From contig NZ_BORO01000001.1 of NCBI RefSeq assembly GCF_018333215.1, positions 124,001-188,000 of the forward strand: 64,000 bases of DNA, written 5' to 3'. Position numbers and translations under genes: made by a program. This document shows, in pieces, positions 45,747 to 54,674 of the stretch. The stretch comes from Oceanobacillus sp. J11TS1 (GTDB lineage Bacteria; Bacillota; Bacilli; Bacillales; Amphibacillaceae). The notes beneath the pieces are model-generated. The model was not told the origin of the DNA. It saw only the letters and a program-made list of their open reading frames with translations, and ran no database searches. Positions within the stretch are counted from its first letter, which is position 1, and the number at the start of each line of letters is the position of its first letter.

Positions 45747-46934
45747 TTGGATATTCTCTTAGGTATTCTCGCAATTATAGTCTCATTCGGCCTGGCGTTC
45801 TTAATGTCGAATGATAAGAAGAAAATCAATTTTAAGGGTATTGGCATTATGCTGGTCATACAGTTGCTGATCACATGGTTTATGTTTTTAACCACTATCG
45901 GTGCTAAAGTTATTGAATGGGTTTCTAATGTATTCAATAAGTTAATTGAATTTGGACAAGAAGGTATTGGATTTGTAGTGGGCGGATTTCAGTTAGATGA
46001 AGGCGGAGTGTTCTTCTTTAACGTACTACTATTAATTATCTTTTTCTCAACATTGCTTTCTGTCTTAACCTATTTAAAAATTCTTCCGATTATTATTAAA
46101 TATATTGGAGCGGCTATTTCAAAAATTACAGGGCTGCCAAGAATTGAATCATTTAATGGTGTAAATAGTATTTTCTTTGGTCAGTCAGAAGCACTTATTG
46201 CGATTCGTTCTCAATTTCATCATTTATCAGAAAATCGGCTTTATATTATTTGTGCATCTGCAATGAGTTCTGTATCTGCATCTATTGTGGGGTCATATCT
46301 CCTCATGCTCCCGCCCAAATACGTTTTAGTGGCACTGCCATTGAATATGTTAAGCGGTTTAATGATTGCTTCTATCATTGCACCGGTAAATGTTCCTAAA
46401 GAGGAAGATAAAGTAGATATCAAAGATGTTAGTAATGATAAAAGTATTTTTGAAGCAATGGGTAATGGTGCGTTAGAAGGCGGGAAAATTGCGTTAATTG
46501 TTGCGACGATGTTAATGGCATTTATCGCGTCCTTAGCACTGGTAAACTGGGTTATTCAAGCTATCTTTGCAGGGGTAACCTTGGAAGAGATCCTTGGCTA
46601 TGTTTTTGCTCCGTTAGGCATACTTATGGGAATTGCACCAGGAGAAGTCCTTGAAGCAGGTGCGGTTATGGGGACGAAAATTGTAACAAATGAATTTGTA
46701 GCAATGTTACAATTTCAACCGCTAGTAAGTGAAATGTCAGAAAAAACAGTGGGTATTGTAACAGTATTCTTAACAAGCTTTGCTAATTTCTCGTCTATCG
46801 GTATTATTGCGGGTACGGTAAAAGGAATTGACAATGCAAAAGCAGTTATCGTTTCAAAATTTGGGATGAAGCTATTAGCAGGATCGATTTTAGTATCTAT
46901 TCTTTCTGCAACAATTGTTGGCTTATTCTTATAA
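45747..46934 (+). CDS. Concentrative nucleoside transporter (NupC/CNT family)
   Basis: A 395-residue transporter with about ten hydrophobic segments. The start TTG 45747 follows AAGGAGGTAGGAGC. The CNT signature region is visible: GLPRIESFNGVNSIFFGQSEALIAIRSQFHHLSENRLYIICASAMSSVSASIVGSY (about 130-185), and the C-terminal LTSFANFSSIGIIAGTVKGID. It imports nucleosides by sodium or proton symport; the specific nucleoside cannot be told. It is monocistronic with its own promoter, a cre-like site and a shared terminator with the convergent MATE gene. Confidence 0.93.
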   Translation: MDILLGILAIIVSFGLAFLMSNDKKKINFKGIGIMLVIQLLITWFMFLTTIGAKVIEWVSNVFNKLIEFGQEGIGFVVGGFQLDEGGVFFFNVLLLIIFFSTLLSVLTYLKILPIIIKYIGAAISKITGLPRIESFNGVNSIFFGQSEALIAIRSQFHHLSENRLYIICASAMSSVSASIVGSYLLMLPPKYVLVALPLNMLSGLMIASIIAPVNVPKEEDKVDIKDVSNDKSIFEAMGNGALEGGKIALIVATMLMAFIASLALVNWVIQAIFAGVTLEEILGYVFAPLGILMGIAPGEVLEAGAVMGTKIVTNEFVAMLQFQPLVSEMSEKTVGIVTVFLTSFANFSSIGIIAGTVKGIDNAKAVIVSKFGMKLLAGSILVSILSATIVGLFL

Positions 46935-46941
46935 AATGAAT

Positions 46942-46978
46942 GAAAAACACCATGAACTTGCGGTTCATGGTGTTTTTC
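46942..46978. terminator. Bidirectional terminator, nucleoside transporter and MATE genes
   Basis: GAAAAACACCATGAAC pairs with GTTCATGGTGTTTTTC. Confidence 0.92.
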
Positions 46979-47000
46979 TATATCTAGCCTCAAGGGGACA

Positions 47001-48368
47001 TTAACGTTGTCTCTGCTGGTAAGTTTGTTTTGCTTTATTTTGGATATATAGTAAGCGGAACAGCAAGGCAATAGCACCGGCACTTAAACCGACAATAATG
47101 CCAATCCAGTAACCAAAAGCTCCAAAACTTGTATAATTCGCAAACAAATATCCAGTCGGTAGTCCAATTGCCCAATAGGAGATTAAGGCAAGAATCAATG
47201 TGACATTGACATCTTTATAACCTCTTAAAGCTCCCTGAATGGGTGCTCCGATTGCATCTGCGAGTTGATAAAAAATCGCAAAAAGAATAAATTGTTTCGT
47301 TAATGCAATGACTTCTGGATTTGTATGATATAGCCGGGCAACCGTTCCATCGAAAACAAATAAAATAATTCCGGCAAATAAAGAGATAATAATCCCGCCG
47401 GTTATTCCAAGATACGTGTAAGAACGGGCATCATCGAATCTTTTTGCTCCTATCTCAAAACCAACAGCAATCGTAAGTGCCATCCCGATACTGAGTGGCA
47501 GCATGTACAACAATCCAGCAAAATTCATTGCAGCTTGGTGGGCTGCGATGGTGTTTGTGTCATAGATACTCATCATAATTGTTACTGCGGAGAAAATACT
47601 TGTTTCAAAAAACATTGCTAATCCAATAGGAAGTCCAATTTTTAATTGGCTTATCCAATAAGAAGGACGGGGTCTAAACCGAATGTGAAACACTTGATAA
47701 GATCGAAATGGAGCAACTTTGTGTATCATATATAAAGCTATGATACTGACTAACCAGTAGGTAATGCTGGTTGCGATTCCTGCCCCAATTCCGCCGAACG
47801 CTGGTAAACCTAGCTTGCCGAAAATAAAGATATAATTTAACAGCGCATTTATTGGCAAGGAAATTAAGATAATAATCATAGAAGCTCTTGTCTGTCCCAG
47901 CCCATCCATAAAACTTCGAACGGTGTGAAAAATAAATAATGGTATAATCCCTGTAGCAAGCGAGACTAAATAATATTTTGCTACGTGATGAACACCCGGT
48001 TCTAAACGCATCATCTGTAAAATAGGCTCTAAGAGAAAAAAGCCAGCAAGGATAATAACACAAGATAAACCGATAGAAAGATAAATTCCTTGCTGAATAA
48101 CTTGCGGGATATCTTTTTTATCCTTTGCGCCAATAAGCTGTGCAATAATTGGTGTAATCGATAAAACAATACCATTTACGCAAGTTAGAACAGGAACCCA
48201 AAGGCTTGATCCAATAGCTACACCAGCTAAATCTACTGCACTGGATTGTCCCGACATTACCGTGTCAAAAAAATTCATTAAGTTAATGCTGACTTGAGTA
48301 ACAAGAATCGGCAGCATGATTATAATAAATAGTTTGATTTTTTGTATTCGATTCGTTGTTTCGTACAT
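47001..48368 (-). CDS. MATE family multidrug efflux transporter
   Basis: A 455-residue antiporter with 12 predicted membrane helices in two halves; start at 48368 (MYETTNRIQKIKLF) after TTAGGAAAGAT. It has NLMNFFDTVMSGQSS in the first helix, the conserved PI.aQliGA motif as ITPIIAQLIGAKDKKD, and a repeat in the second half (ALTIAVGFEIGAKRFDDARSY). It resembles the NorM/YeeO-like bacillar clade that uses a sodium or proton gradient to expel cationic drugs. Divergent from the murG gene, convergent with the nucleoside transporter, no regulator adjacent. Confidence 0.93.
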   Translation of the reverse strand: MYETTNRIQKIKLFIIIMLPILVTQVSINLMNFFDTVMSGQSSAVDLAGVAIGSSLWVPVLTCVNGIVLSITPIIAQLIGAKDKKDIPQVIQQGIYLSIGLSCVIILAGFFLLEPILQMMRLEPGVHHVAKYYLVSLATGIIPLFIFHTVRSFMDGLGQTRASMIIILISLPINALLNYIFIFGKLGLPAFGGIGAGIATSITYWLVSIIALYMIHKVAPFRSYQVFHIRFRPRPSYWISQLKIGLPIGLAMFFETSIFSAVTIMMSIYDTNTIAAHQAAMNFAGLLYMLPLSIGMALTIAVGFEIGAKRFDDARSYTYLGITGGIIISLFAGIILFVFDGTVARLYHTNPEVIALTKQFILFAIFYQLADAIGAPIQGALRGYKDVNVTLILALISYWAIGLPTGYLFANYTSFGAFGYWIGIIVGLSAGAIALLFRLLYIQNKAKQTYQQRQR

Positions 48369-48438
48369 AATTATCTTTCCTAACATTTAAGAATTCAATT
48401 TGTAACATAAATTAATAGGTGCATTGGTAATTATACGC

Positions 48439-48447
48439 TGATATAAT
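48439..48447 (+). promoter_or_regulatory. Extended -10 promoter of the murG-type gene
   Basis: TGATATAAT is a perfect -10 (TATAAT 48442-48447) with the TGn extension; no clear -35. Confidence 0.45.
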
Positions 48448-48472
48448 GATTTGGGAAAGGATGAGATGATCC

Positions 48473-49558
48473 ATGAAAAAGAAAAAGGATAAACGTATTT
48501 TATTTACTGGCGGCGGCACTGCCGGTCATGTCATAGTTAATTTAGCACTTATACCATATTATCAAGAAAAAGGTTATGAAGTAGATTATATCGGTTCCTA
48601 TGAAGGAATTGAACGAAACTTGATTGGAAAGTTGGAGGGAGTAACCTATCATCCAATATCTACTGGTAAGTTACGCCGTTACATGTCCAAAGAAAATTTT
48701 AAAGATCCGTTTAAGGTATTAAAAGGGACAATGCAGGCTTATCGCATTTTAGGGAAAAGAAAAGCCTCTGTTGTTTTTTCAAAAGGCGGATTTGTATCTG
48801 TACCGGTGGTTGCTGCTGCAAAACTAAGAGGAATTCCATCTGTTATTCACGAATCCGATTTCACGCCCGGTTTAGCGAATAAACTATCGATTCCATTTAC
48901 TAAAAAAGTGTTGGCAACATTTCCAGAGACAATGAAATATCTTCCTGAAAAAAAAGCCGCTTATGTTGGTGCAGTTATCCGTGATGAATTATTTAACGGA
49001 AATAAAAAAGCAGGATTAGCATTTGCTGGGTTATCAGGGGAGAAACCTGTTCTTTTAATTATGGGCGGAAGCGGCGGCTCTGAAAAAATAAATGCTACCA
49101 TTCGAGAAGCATTAGACGAGTTATTGAAGCATTTTGAAATCATTCATATTTGTGGAAACGGCAAAGTAGATTCGTCTTTACGAGTACCAGGATACGCACA
49201 ATTTGAATATGTACATGATGAGTTAAAAGATATTTTTGCAGCAACAGATTTTGTTGTTTCGCGTGCTGGATCAAATGCTATTTTTGAATTTCTAGCTCTG
49301 CAAAAGCCGATGCTGTTAATTCCGCTTTCCCGCGGTGCCAGCAGGGGTGATCAGATCATTAATGCAAACTCGTTTAAAAAGAAAAACTATGCCAAAGTGC
49401 TCGAAGAAGAGACGTTAACAACAAAGCAGCTTATTGATGAAGCAGTTGCATTAAAAGATGCTGCGCCAGTTATGCTTGACGAAATGAAAAAATATAAAAG
49501 TGAGGAATCACGAAATAAAGTAATTGAAATTATTGAATCTGTTCAAAAAAATAGGTGA
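48473..49558 (+). CDS. murG: MurG-type undecaprenyl-PP-MurNAc-pentapeptide GlcNAc transferase
   Basis: A 361-residue GT-B glycosyltransferase that makes lipid II from lipid I. The N-terminal glycine loop is [54 protein letters not shown] contains the expected acceptor-domain motif. [11 protein letters not shown] and the donor-binding [36 protein letters not shown] lie in the second half. The loop reads GGGTAGHV instead of the common GGGTGGHI, and the gene is outside a division and cell-wall cluster, which is the paralog type found in several bacilli. Either it is the only MurG or a second copy; this window cannot say. Confidence 0.88.
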   Translation: MKKKKDKRILFTGGGTAGHVIVNLALIPYYQEKGYEVDYIGSYEGIERNLIGKLEGVTYHPISTGKLRRYMSKENFKDPFKVLKGTMQAYRILGKRKASVVFSKGGFVSVPVVAAAKLRGIPSVIHESDFTPGLANKLSIPFTKKVLATFPETMKYLPEKKAAYVGAVIRDELFNGNKKAGLAFAGLSGEKPVLLIMGGSGGSEKINATIREALDELLKHFEIIHICGNGKVDSSLRVPGYAQFEYVHDELKDIFAATDFVVSRAGSNAIFEFLALQKPMLLIPLSRGASRGDQIINANSFKKKNYAKVLEEETLTTKQLIDEAVALKDAAPVMLDEMKKYKSEESRNKVIEIIESVQKNR

Positions 49559-49565
49559 TTAATAG

Positions 49566-49602
49566 AAAAAGCTCATTCACTATAAAAATGAATGAGCTTT
49601 CG
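49566..49602. terminator. Bidirectional terminator, murG and carbonic anhydrase genes
   Basis: AAAGCTCATTCA (49568-49579) pairs with TGAATGAGCTTT (49589-49600). Confidence 0.85.
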
Positions 49603-49606
49603 CTTT

Positions 49607-50161
49607 TTAGTCTTCTCTTGTGACAACGTCTAATTTTCCTGTTTCCGGGTCAATAACAAGACCATGTACTTTAATTCCTTTTGGAAGGAGCGGGTGGTTA
49701 CGGATAATCCCTACACTTTGAGATACGGAGTCCTCAACCTTTTCGAATCCATGAAATTCTTTGTGAAGATTAATACCAGCATGTTCTAGCGTATGTAAGG
49801 TCTCCTCTGAGATCCCGCGTTCAACCATGGATTGTTGCAATTCCTCTGTATCTACATTGGTCATCCCGCAGCCGTGGTGCCCGATGACAACGACTTCTTC
49901 TGCTTTTAAACTATAAATAGCCACTAATAAGCTTTTCACAGCACTGTCGAATGGCTTACGGATAATTGCACCGGCGTTTTTCACCATTTTGACATCTCCG
50001 TTATGGATATTTAATGCTTTTGGAAGTAATTCCACTAAACGTGTATCCATGCACGTAAATATAACCATGCGTTTATTTGGAAATTTGTCGGTTGCATAAA
50101 CTTCATAGTCTTTGTTTTCTACAAATTTTTTGTTGAAATCTAAAAGTTGGTCTAAGTTCAT
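49607..50161 (-). CDS. Beta-class carbonic anhydrase (YtiB-like)
   Basis: A 184-residue zinc enzyme that interconverts CO2 and bicarbonate. The start at 50161 (MNLDQLLDFNKKFVENKDYE) follows AAGGAG; a longer upstream frame has no ribosome site. Zinc ligands are Cys37 in FTCMDTR, a His in VIGHHGCG (about 95) and Cys98, with the Asp39/Arg41 dyad present. The C-terminus HGLVIDPETGKLDVV is typical of the small bacillar group that includes YtiB. Bicarbonate supply to carboxylases or to carbamoyl-phosphate synthase is the likely use. It is convergent with the murG-type gene. Confidence 0.93.
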   Translation of the reverse strand: MNLDQLLDFNKKFVENKDYEVYATDKFPNKRMVIFTCMDTRLVELLPKALNIHNGDVKMVKNAGAIIRKPFDSAVKSLLVAIYSLKAEEVVVIGHHGCGMTNVDTEELQQSMVERGISEETLHTLEHAGINLHKEFHGFEKVEDSVSQSVGIIRNHPLLPKGIKVHGLVIDPETGKLDVVTRED

Positions 50162-50306
50162 TTCCTTCATCTCCTTAAATAAAAATATAGCATGAATAAT
50201 AAAATATGAAAATAAAAAAGTGTGTTGAAAATGGTCAAATGAATATATGAAAATGAATTTCAATAATAAATAATTCTCTATAATTTTATTGAAATTTAAA
50301 AAATCA

Positions 50307-50335
50307 TTGACTTGTTATTTTGAAAAATATATAAT
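50307..50335 (+). promoter_or_regulatory. Promoter of the bmr-like operon
   Basis: TTGACT (50307-50312), 17 bp, TATAAT (50330-50335): a near-consensus SigA promoter, so output is probably limited by the downstream attenuator. Confidence 0.75.
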
Positions 50336-50383
50336 GATAAGGCATTCAATTTTCAAATAAATGAGAAAAGGAGGGTACACAAA

Positions 50384-50485
50384 ATGATTAACTTACAGCA
50401 TCAAATTAACCAAATGAATCAAACGCATCAAACAAAACAGAATATGATTTTGTGGCCTCCATCAAAGTGGTGCATTTTTTCTTGA
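50384..50485 (+). CDS. Leader peptide of the bmrCD-like operon (BmrB position)
   Basis: A 33-residue frame with a very strong ribosome site (AAGGAGGGTACACAAA) just after the promoter. The sequence is rich in Gln/Asn/His (MINLQHQINQMNQTHQTKQN) and ends WPPSKWCIFS. It is followed by an intrinsic terminator before the first transporter gene. In B. subtilis, bmrB occupies this place and its translation controls read-through into bmrCD when ribosome-targeting antibiotics stall ribosomes. Function here is inferred from position and design. The Pro-Pro and Trp residues near the end are plausible stalling elements. Confidence 0.7.
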   Translation: MINLQHQINQMNQTHQTKQNMILWPPSKWCIFS

Positions 50486-50560
50486 TTCGTCAGGGATAAA
50501 TGCGTTTTGGCCGCAGTTTTTTCCATGTGGCTAGCTAATTAGGGATAAGTAGGATGTTAT

Positions 50561-50597
50561 AAGCGTATGCCATCAGCTGGTATATGCTTTTTTTGAT
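50561..50597 (+). terminator. Attenuator terminator upstream of bmrC-like gene
   Basis: A 12-bp stem (50561-50572 with 50578-50589, two G-U pairs) with loop TCAGC and a run of seven T, 126 bp before the transporter start. A second hairpin (TGGCCGCA 50508-50515 with TGTGGCTA 50526-50533) lies between the leader peptide and this terminator. Confidence 0.8.
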
Positions 50598-50722
50598 GCC
50601 TAAAAGAGGTTGTTCAAAAAGATGAAGTTCACACTTATTTAACAATGAAAATCGGATGTAAACAAATTCAACGGGAAATGATGTTTCAGATGTAGGATAC
50701 TACATAGAAAGCGGGTGAAAAA

Positions 50723-52465
50723 ATGTTTGCGGTTTTTAAGAAATTAAACTGGTTCTTTGCGCATTACTGGAAACGATACACATTTGCGATTATTGCATTA
50801 ATTCTTGCCAGTGCGGTCGGATTAATTCCCCCAAAATTGGTGGGGTATATTATTGATCATATTCAATTCGAGACATTAACTGCGCAAATTCTAACGGCAG
50901 TTATTGCAGGATATATCGTATTGCTTATCGTGCATTATATTATTTCTTTTTTATGGGATTATACGCTCTTTGGCGGGGCAGTTATTTTAGAACGCTGGAT
51001 GCGAAGTAAATTGATGAAGCATTTCTTATCTATGTCACCAACGTTTTTCGGGAAATATCGGACAGGAGATCTAATGGCAAGATCGACGAACGATTTAAAA
51101 GCAATTAGTCTGACAGCTGGCTTTGGTGTGTTGACATTGGTAGATTCAAGTATATTTATGCTAATGATTATTGCTGTAATGGGATTAACGATTAGCTGGC
51201 CTCTTACCTTTGCAGCTTTATTGCCTTTACCGATAATGGCCGTCATTATGAATTTTTATGGAAGTGCTATTCATCGTCGTTTCACCAAGGCGCAAGAAGC
51301 TTTTGGAGAAATGAATAATAGCGTTTTAGAATCAATTCGCGGTGTTCGTGTTGTTCGTGCGTTTGTCCAAGAAGAACAAGAGAAAGAGCGATTTGGGGAT
51401 ATGACAAATGATGTGTACGCCAAGAATATGGAAGTTGCTAAAATTGATGCTTTATTTGAACCAACGATGAAAATATTGGTAGGCCTATCGTATACAATTG
51501 GTATTGGCTATGGTGCCCTGCTTGTATTCGAGAATCGCTTGACTTTAGGCGATTTAGTTACCTTTAATGTCTATCTAGGAATGTTGATTTGGCCGATGTT
51601 TGCAGTAGGTGAATTAATCAATATTTTACAGCGGGGAAATGCATCCTTAGATCGTGTCAACAAAACATTATCGTACCAGCCGGATGTTCGGGATGTGCTG
51701 GAGCCGAAAGAAGTGGCCAATGTTACAGGGCTCGTTCTGCAAAACGTATCATTTCATTATCCAAATACTGCTGAAAAAGCATTAAAAGGAATTTCATTAA
51801 ATGTCCAAGTAGGAGAAACGATTGGTGTTGTTGGGAAAACAGGTGCAGGTAAAACAACGCTATTTAAATTATTACTAAGACAGTATCCGGATGTACAAGG
51901 GGGAATAATGATTTCAGGAGTGAACATAGAAACGATTCCTTTAAAGCAGATTCGTGAATGGATTGGTTATGTACCTCAAGATCAAATGATGTTCTCCAAA
52001 ACGATCAGGGAAAATATTCAATTTGGTAAAGAAGCTGCAACCGATGCAGAAATATTTCGAGCATTGGAGCTTGCTTATTTCGCAAGTGACATTTTACAAC
52101 TGCCTGAAGGATTGGATACACAGGTTGGTGAAAGCGGTATTACCTTATCAGGTGGTCAAAAACAACGCGTGGCACTTGCCCGGGCATTTATTAAAGACCC
52201 TGAAATTCTTATTTTAGACGATTCCCTATCAGCCGTGGATGGTAAGACAGAAGCTGCGATTATTACTCATTTAAAAGAAGAAAGAAAAAATAAAACAACA
52301 TTTATTGCAGCACACCGTTTATCGGCTGTTACACATGCAGATCACATCATTGTCCTAGAGGATGGCGAAATTGCTGAAGAAGGAACGCATGCGCAATTAA
52401 TGAAAGAAAAAGGCTGGTATCACACGCAATATGTCCAGCAACAAATGGAAGATGAGGAGGTGTAA
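50723..52465 (+). CDS. bmrC: Heterodimeric multidrug ABC exporter subunit BmrC-like
   Basis: A 580-residue half-transporter: six membrane helices (about 15-310) and a nucleotide-binding domain with Walker A VVGKTGAGKTTLF near 370-382, Q-loop YVPQDQMMFS, signature ITLSGGQKQRVALARAF and Walker B LILDDSLSAVD. The residue after Walker B is Asp (LDD) rather than the catalytic Glu, so this subunit holds the degenerate ATP site, as expected for the BmrC type. It pairs with the next protein. Induction by ribosome-targeting antibiotics through the leader is the known mode in B. subtilis. Start ATG follows AGAAAGCGGGTG. Confidence 0.9.
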   Translation: MFAVFKKLNWFFAHYWKRYTFAIIALILASAVGLIPPKLVGYIIDHIQFETLTAQILTAVIAGYIVLLIVHYIISFLWDYTLFGGAVILERWMRSKLMKHFLSMSPTFFGKYRTGDLMARSTNDLKAISLTAGFGVLTLVDSSIFMLMIIAVMGLTISWPLTFAALLPLPIMAVIMNFYGSAIHRRFTKAQEAFGEMNNSVLESIRGVRVVRAFVQEEQEKERFGDMTNDVYAKNMEVAKIDALFEPTMKILVGLSYTIGIGYGALLVFENRLTLGDLVTFNVYLGMLIWPMFAVGELINILQRGNASLDRVNKTLSYQPDVRDVLEPKEVANVTGLVLQNVSFHYPNTAEKALKGISLNVQVGETIGVVGKTGAGKTTLFKLLLRQYPDVQGGIMISGVNIETIPLKQIREWIGYVPQDQMMFSKTIRENIQFGKEAATDAEIFRALELAYFASDILQLPEGLDTQVGESGITLSGGQKQRVALARAFIKDPEILILDDSLSAVDGKTEAAIITHLKEERKNKTTFIAAHRLSAVTHADHIIVLEDGEIAEEGTHAQLMKEKGWYHTQYVQQQMEDEEV

Positions 52466-52468
52466 AAG

Positions 52469-54493
52469 ATGAAAAGTACGGAGAAACGATTATTTCAATA
52501 TGCTTTAAAATATAAGAAAGGAATTATCATTGGTCTAATCTGTTTAATAATAGCTGTAGCATTGGAGTTAGCAGGACCTCTCATCGCTAAACGAGTTATT
52601 GATAACCATATTCTTGGTGTAGAAGGACATTGGGAGGCAGTAGAAACGACTGACTCCACAACAGCTTCCTATCGTGGGCAATCATTAAAACGATCGGATC
52701 GTATTTCAGATGACGATACGCTTTTAGGAGAGAGTTACACATTATTACAGATTGGTTTTTCTTATTATATTTTTGAAGGTGAGTTGCCATTAACAGGGCA
52801 GAGAGAAATGAATGATGGAGAACTTACCATTGAATTAAATGATGGTGTGATTCATGCTGTGGGAGATCGGTTATCTGTTCAAGAGGCGTATCCATTTTTT
52901 GAACCGGAAAAAGCACCAATTATAGGCCTATTAGTGTTATATATGGTTTTATTAATAATCGCCGGTGTTTTTCAGTTTTACCAGACATTTTTATTGCAAA
53001 AGTCAGCGAATCAGATTGTAAAACAGATGCGAACCGACTTATTTGCACATACACAGCGTATACCAATTAATTATTATATTGATCAGCCAGCTGGTTCTAT
53101 CGTTTCAAGGATTACGAACGATACAGAAGCTATTCGTGATTTATATGAACGCGTTTTATCCATAGTCGTTACCAGTCTGATATATATGGGTGGAATCTTT
53201 ATTGCTTTATTTATTTTGGATACGAGACTTGCTGCATGTTGTTTACTTATTATTCCTTTATTATATGGATGGATGCGGTTTTATAAGTATTTTGGCAGTA
53301 AGTACAACCAAGTAATACGACAAACAATCAGTCAAATTAATGGAAATATCAATGAAGCTATTCAAGGAATGCCAATTATTCAAGCCTTTAATAGAGAAAA
53401 GGCAATGAAAGAGGATTTTGAAGTATTAAATAAGCGTAATTATACGTACCAAAAGAAGTTGATTCGTTTAAGCGCTCTAACTTCTTATAACCTGGTAACC
53501 GTTTTTCGTAATGTAACATTTGTTGGATTTATTTGGTATTTTGGATCTTCTTCTTTTAATATGACAAGTGTTATTTCCATTGGTGTTCTGTATGCTTTTG
53601 TTGATTATATTAACCGATTATTTGAACCAGTCACAGATATTGTCAATCAGCTTCCCTTAATTGAGCAGGCGAGAGTAGCTGGGAGCCGTGTATTTGAGCT
53701 TCTAGATCATTCGCATGAAAATACGGATAATAGCGAGATTGCCAAATACAGAGGAACAATTTCCTTCGAGCATGTATTTTTTGCTTATCAGAAAGAAGAT
53801 TATGTCTTAAAGGATATTACTTTTAAAGTAGATGCTGGTCAAACAACGGCTTTTGTAGGCCATACAGGTTCTGGTAAAAGCTCTATTATGAATTTGCTTT
53901 TCCGTTTTTATGATCCGCAAAAAGGAAAAATTAAGATAGATGGTATGGAAACGTCAACTTTATCGAGACAGCAGATACGCAGCCATATGGGAATAGTACT
54001 TCAGGATCCATTTCTATTCTCTGGTACTATTTTGACGAACGTTACGATGCAAGATAAACGAATAAGTAGAGAAACGGCAATTGCTGCCTTAAAAGCAGTT
54101 GGAGCAGACAGGTTTATTGAAAAACTTCCTAAAACTTATGATGAAGAAGTGACAGAAAATGGATCGACCTACTCACTGGGAGAAAGACAACTAATCTCAT
54201 TTGCAAGAGCGCTTGCATTTGACCCTGCCATTTTAATTTTAGATGAAGCAACAGCGAATATTGATACAGAAACAGAGCTGATGATTCAACATGCATTAGA
54301 GGTGCTGAAACAAGGAAGAACCACGCTTGTTATTGCCCATCGATTATCAACGATTCAACAGGCAGATCAAATTATTGTCTTGGATAGAGGAAAGATTATA
54401 GAGAAAGGAAACCATGATACACTGATTGCTGAACGAGGGCAATATTACCAGATGTATCAAATGCAACAAGGTTCCTTGAAGGTAAGTGTGTAA
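52469..54493 (+). CDS. bmrD: Heterodimeric multidrug ABC exporter subunit BmrD-like
   Basis: A 674-residue partner subunit, longer because of an inserted extracytoplasmic segment between the first and second helices (about 50-145), a feature of BmrD/YheH. Membrane helices occupy about 15-35 and 150-400. The ATPase has Walker A FVGHTGSGKSSIMNLLF, Q-loop VLQDPFLFSG, Walker B ILILDEATANIDTETE with the catalytic Glu, and an H-loop VIAHRLS. The signature is YSLGERQL instead of LSGGQ, a degenerate form. Thus each subunit contributes one intact and one altered element, giving the asymmetric sites typical of this class. It starts 3 bp after bmrC. Confidence 0.9.
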   Translation: MKSTEKRLFQYALKYKKGIIIGLICLIIAVALELAGPLIAKRVIDNHILGVEGHWEAVETTDSTTASYRGQSLKRSDRISDDDTLLGESYTLLQIGFSYYIFEGELPLTGQREMNDGELTIELNDGVIHAVGDRLSVQEAYPFFEPEKAPIIGLLVLYMVLLIIAGVFQFYQTFLLQKSANQIVKQMRTDLFAHTQRIPINYYIDQPAGSIVSRITNDTEAIRDLYERVLSIVVTSLIYMGGIFIALFILDTRLAACCLLIIPLLYGWMRFYKYFGSKYNQVIRQTISQINGNINEAIQGMPIIQAFNREKAMKEDFEVLNKRNYTYQKKLIRLSALTSYNLVTVFRNVTFVGFIWYFGSSSFNMTSVISIGVLYAFVDYINRLFEPVTDIVNQLPLIEQARVAGSRVFELLDHSHENTDNSEIAKYRGTISFEHVFFAYQKEDYVLKDITFKVDAGQTTAFVGHTGSGKSSIMNLLFRFYDPQKGKIKIDGMETSTLSRQQIRSHMGIVLQDPFLFSGTILTNVTMQDKRISRETAIAALKAVGADRFIEKLPKTYDEEVTENGSTYSLGERQLISFARALAFDPAILILDEATANIDTETELMIQHALEVLKQGRTTLVIAHRLSTIQQADQIIVLDRGKIIEKGNHDTLIAERGQYYQMYQMQQGSLKVSV

Positions 54494-54521
54494 GACTAAT
54501 AGGATAAAGCTAAAGCTCATC

Positions 54522-54560
54522 TATACGGTAATATCGTCCGGGATAGGTGAGCTTGTTTTA
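54522..54560 (+). terminator. Terminator of bmrCD-like operon
   Basis: AAGCTCATCTAT pairs with ATAGGTGAGCTT (G-U included), followed by GTTTTA. Confidence 0.7.
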
Positions 54561-54674
54561 TGGAAAAGAAAACTACTACTATTCCTCTAATGCGTGCAAC
54601 GAAGGTATACGTCAAGTTTTCTAATTTGTTAAAATAAAAGTATGGAGTTATAGCAATGGAGAGGGGGCTAGACA

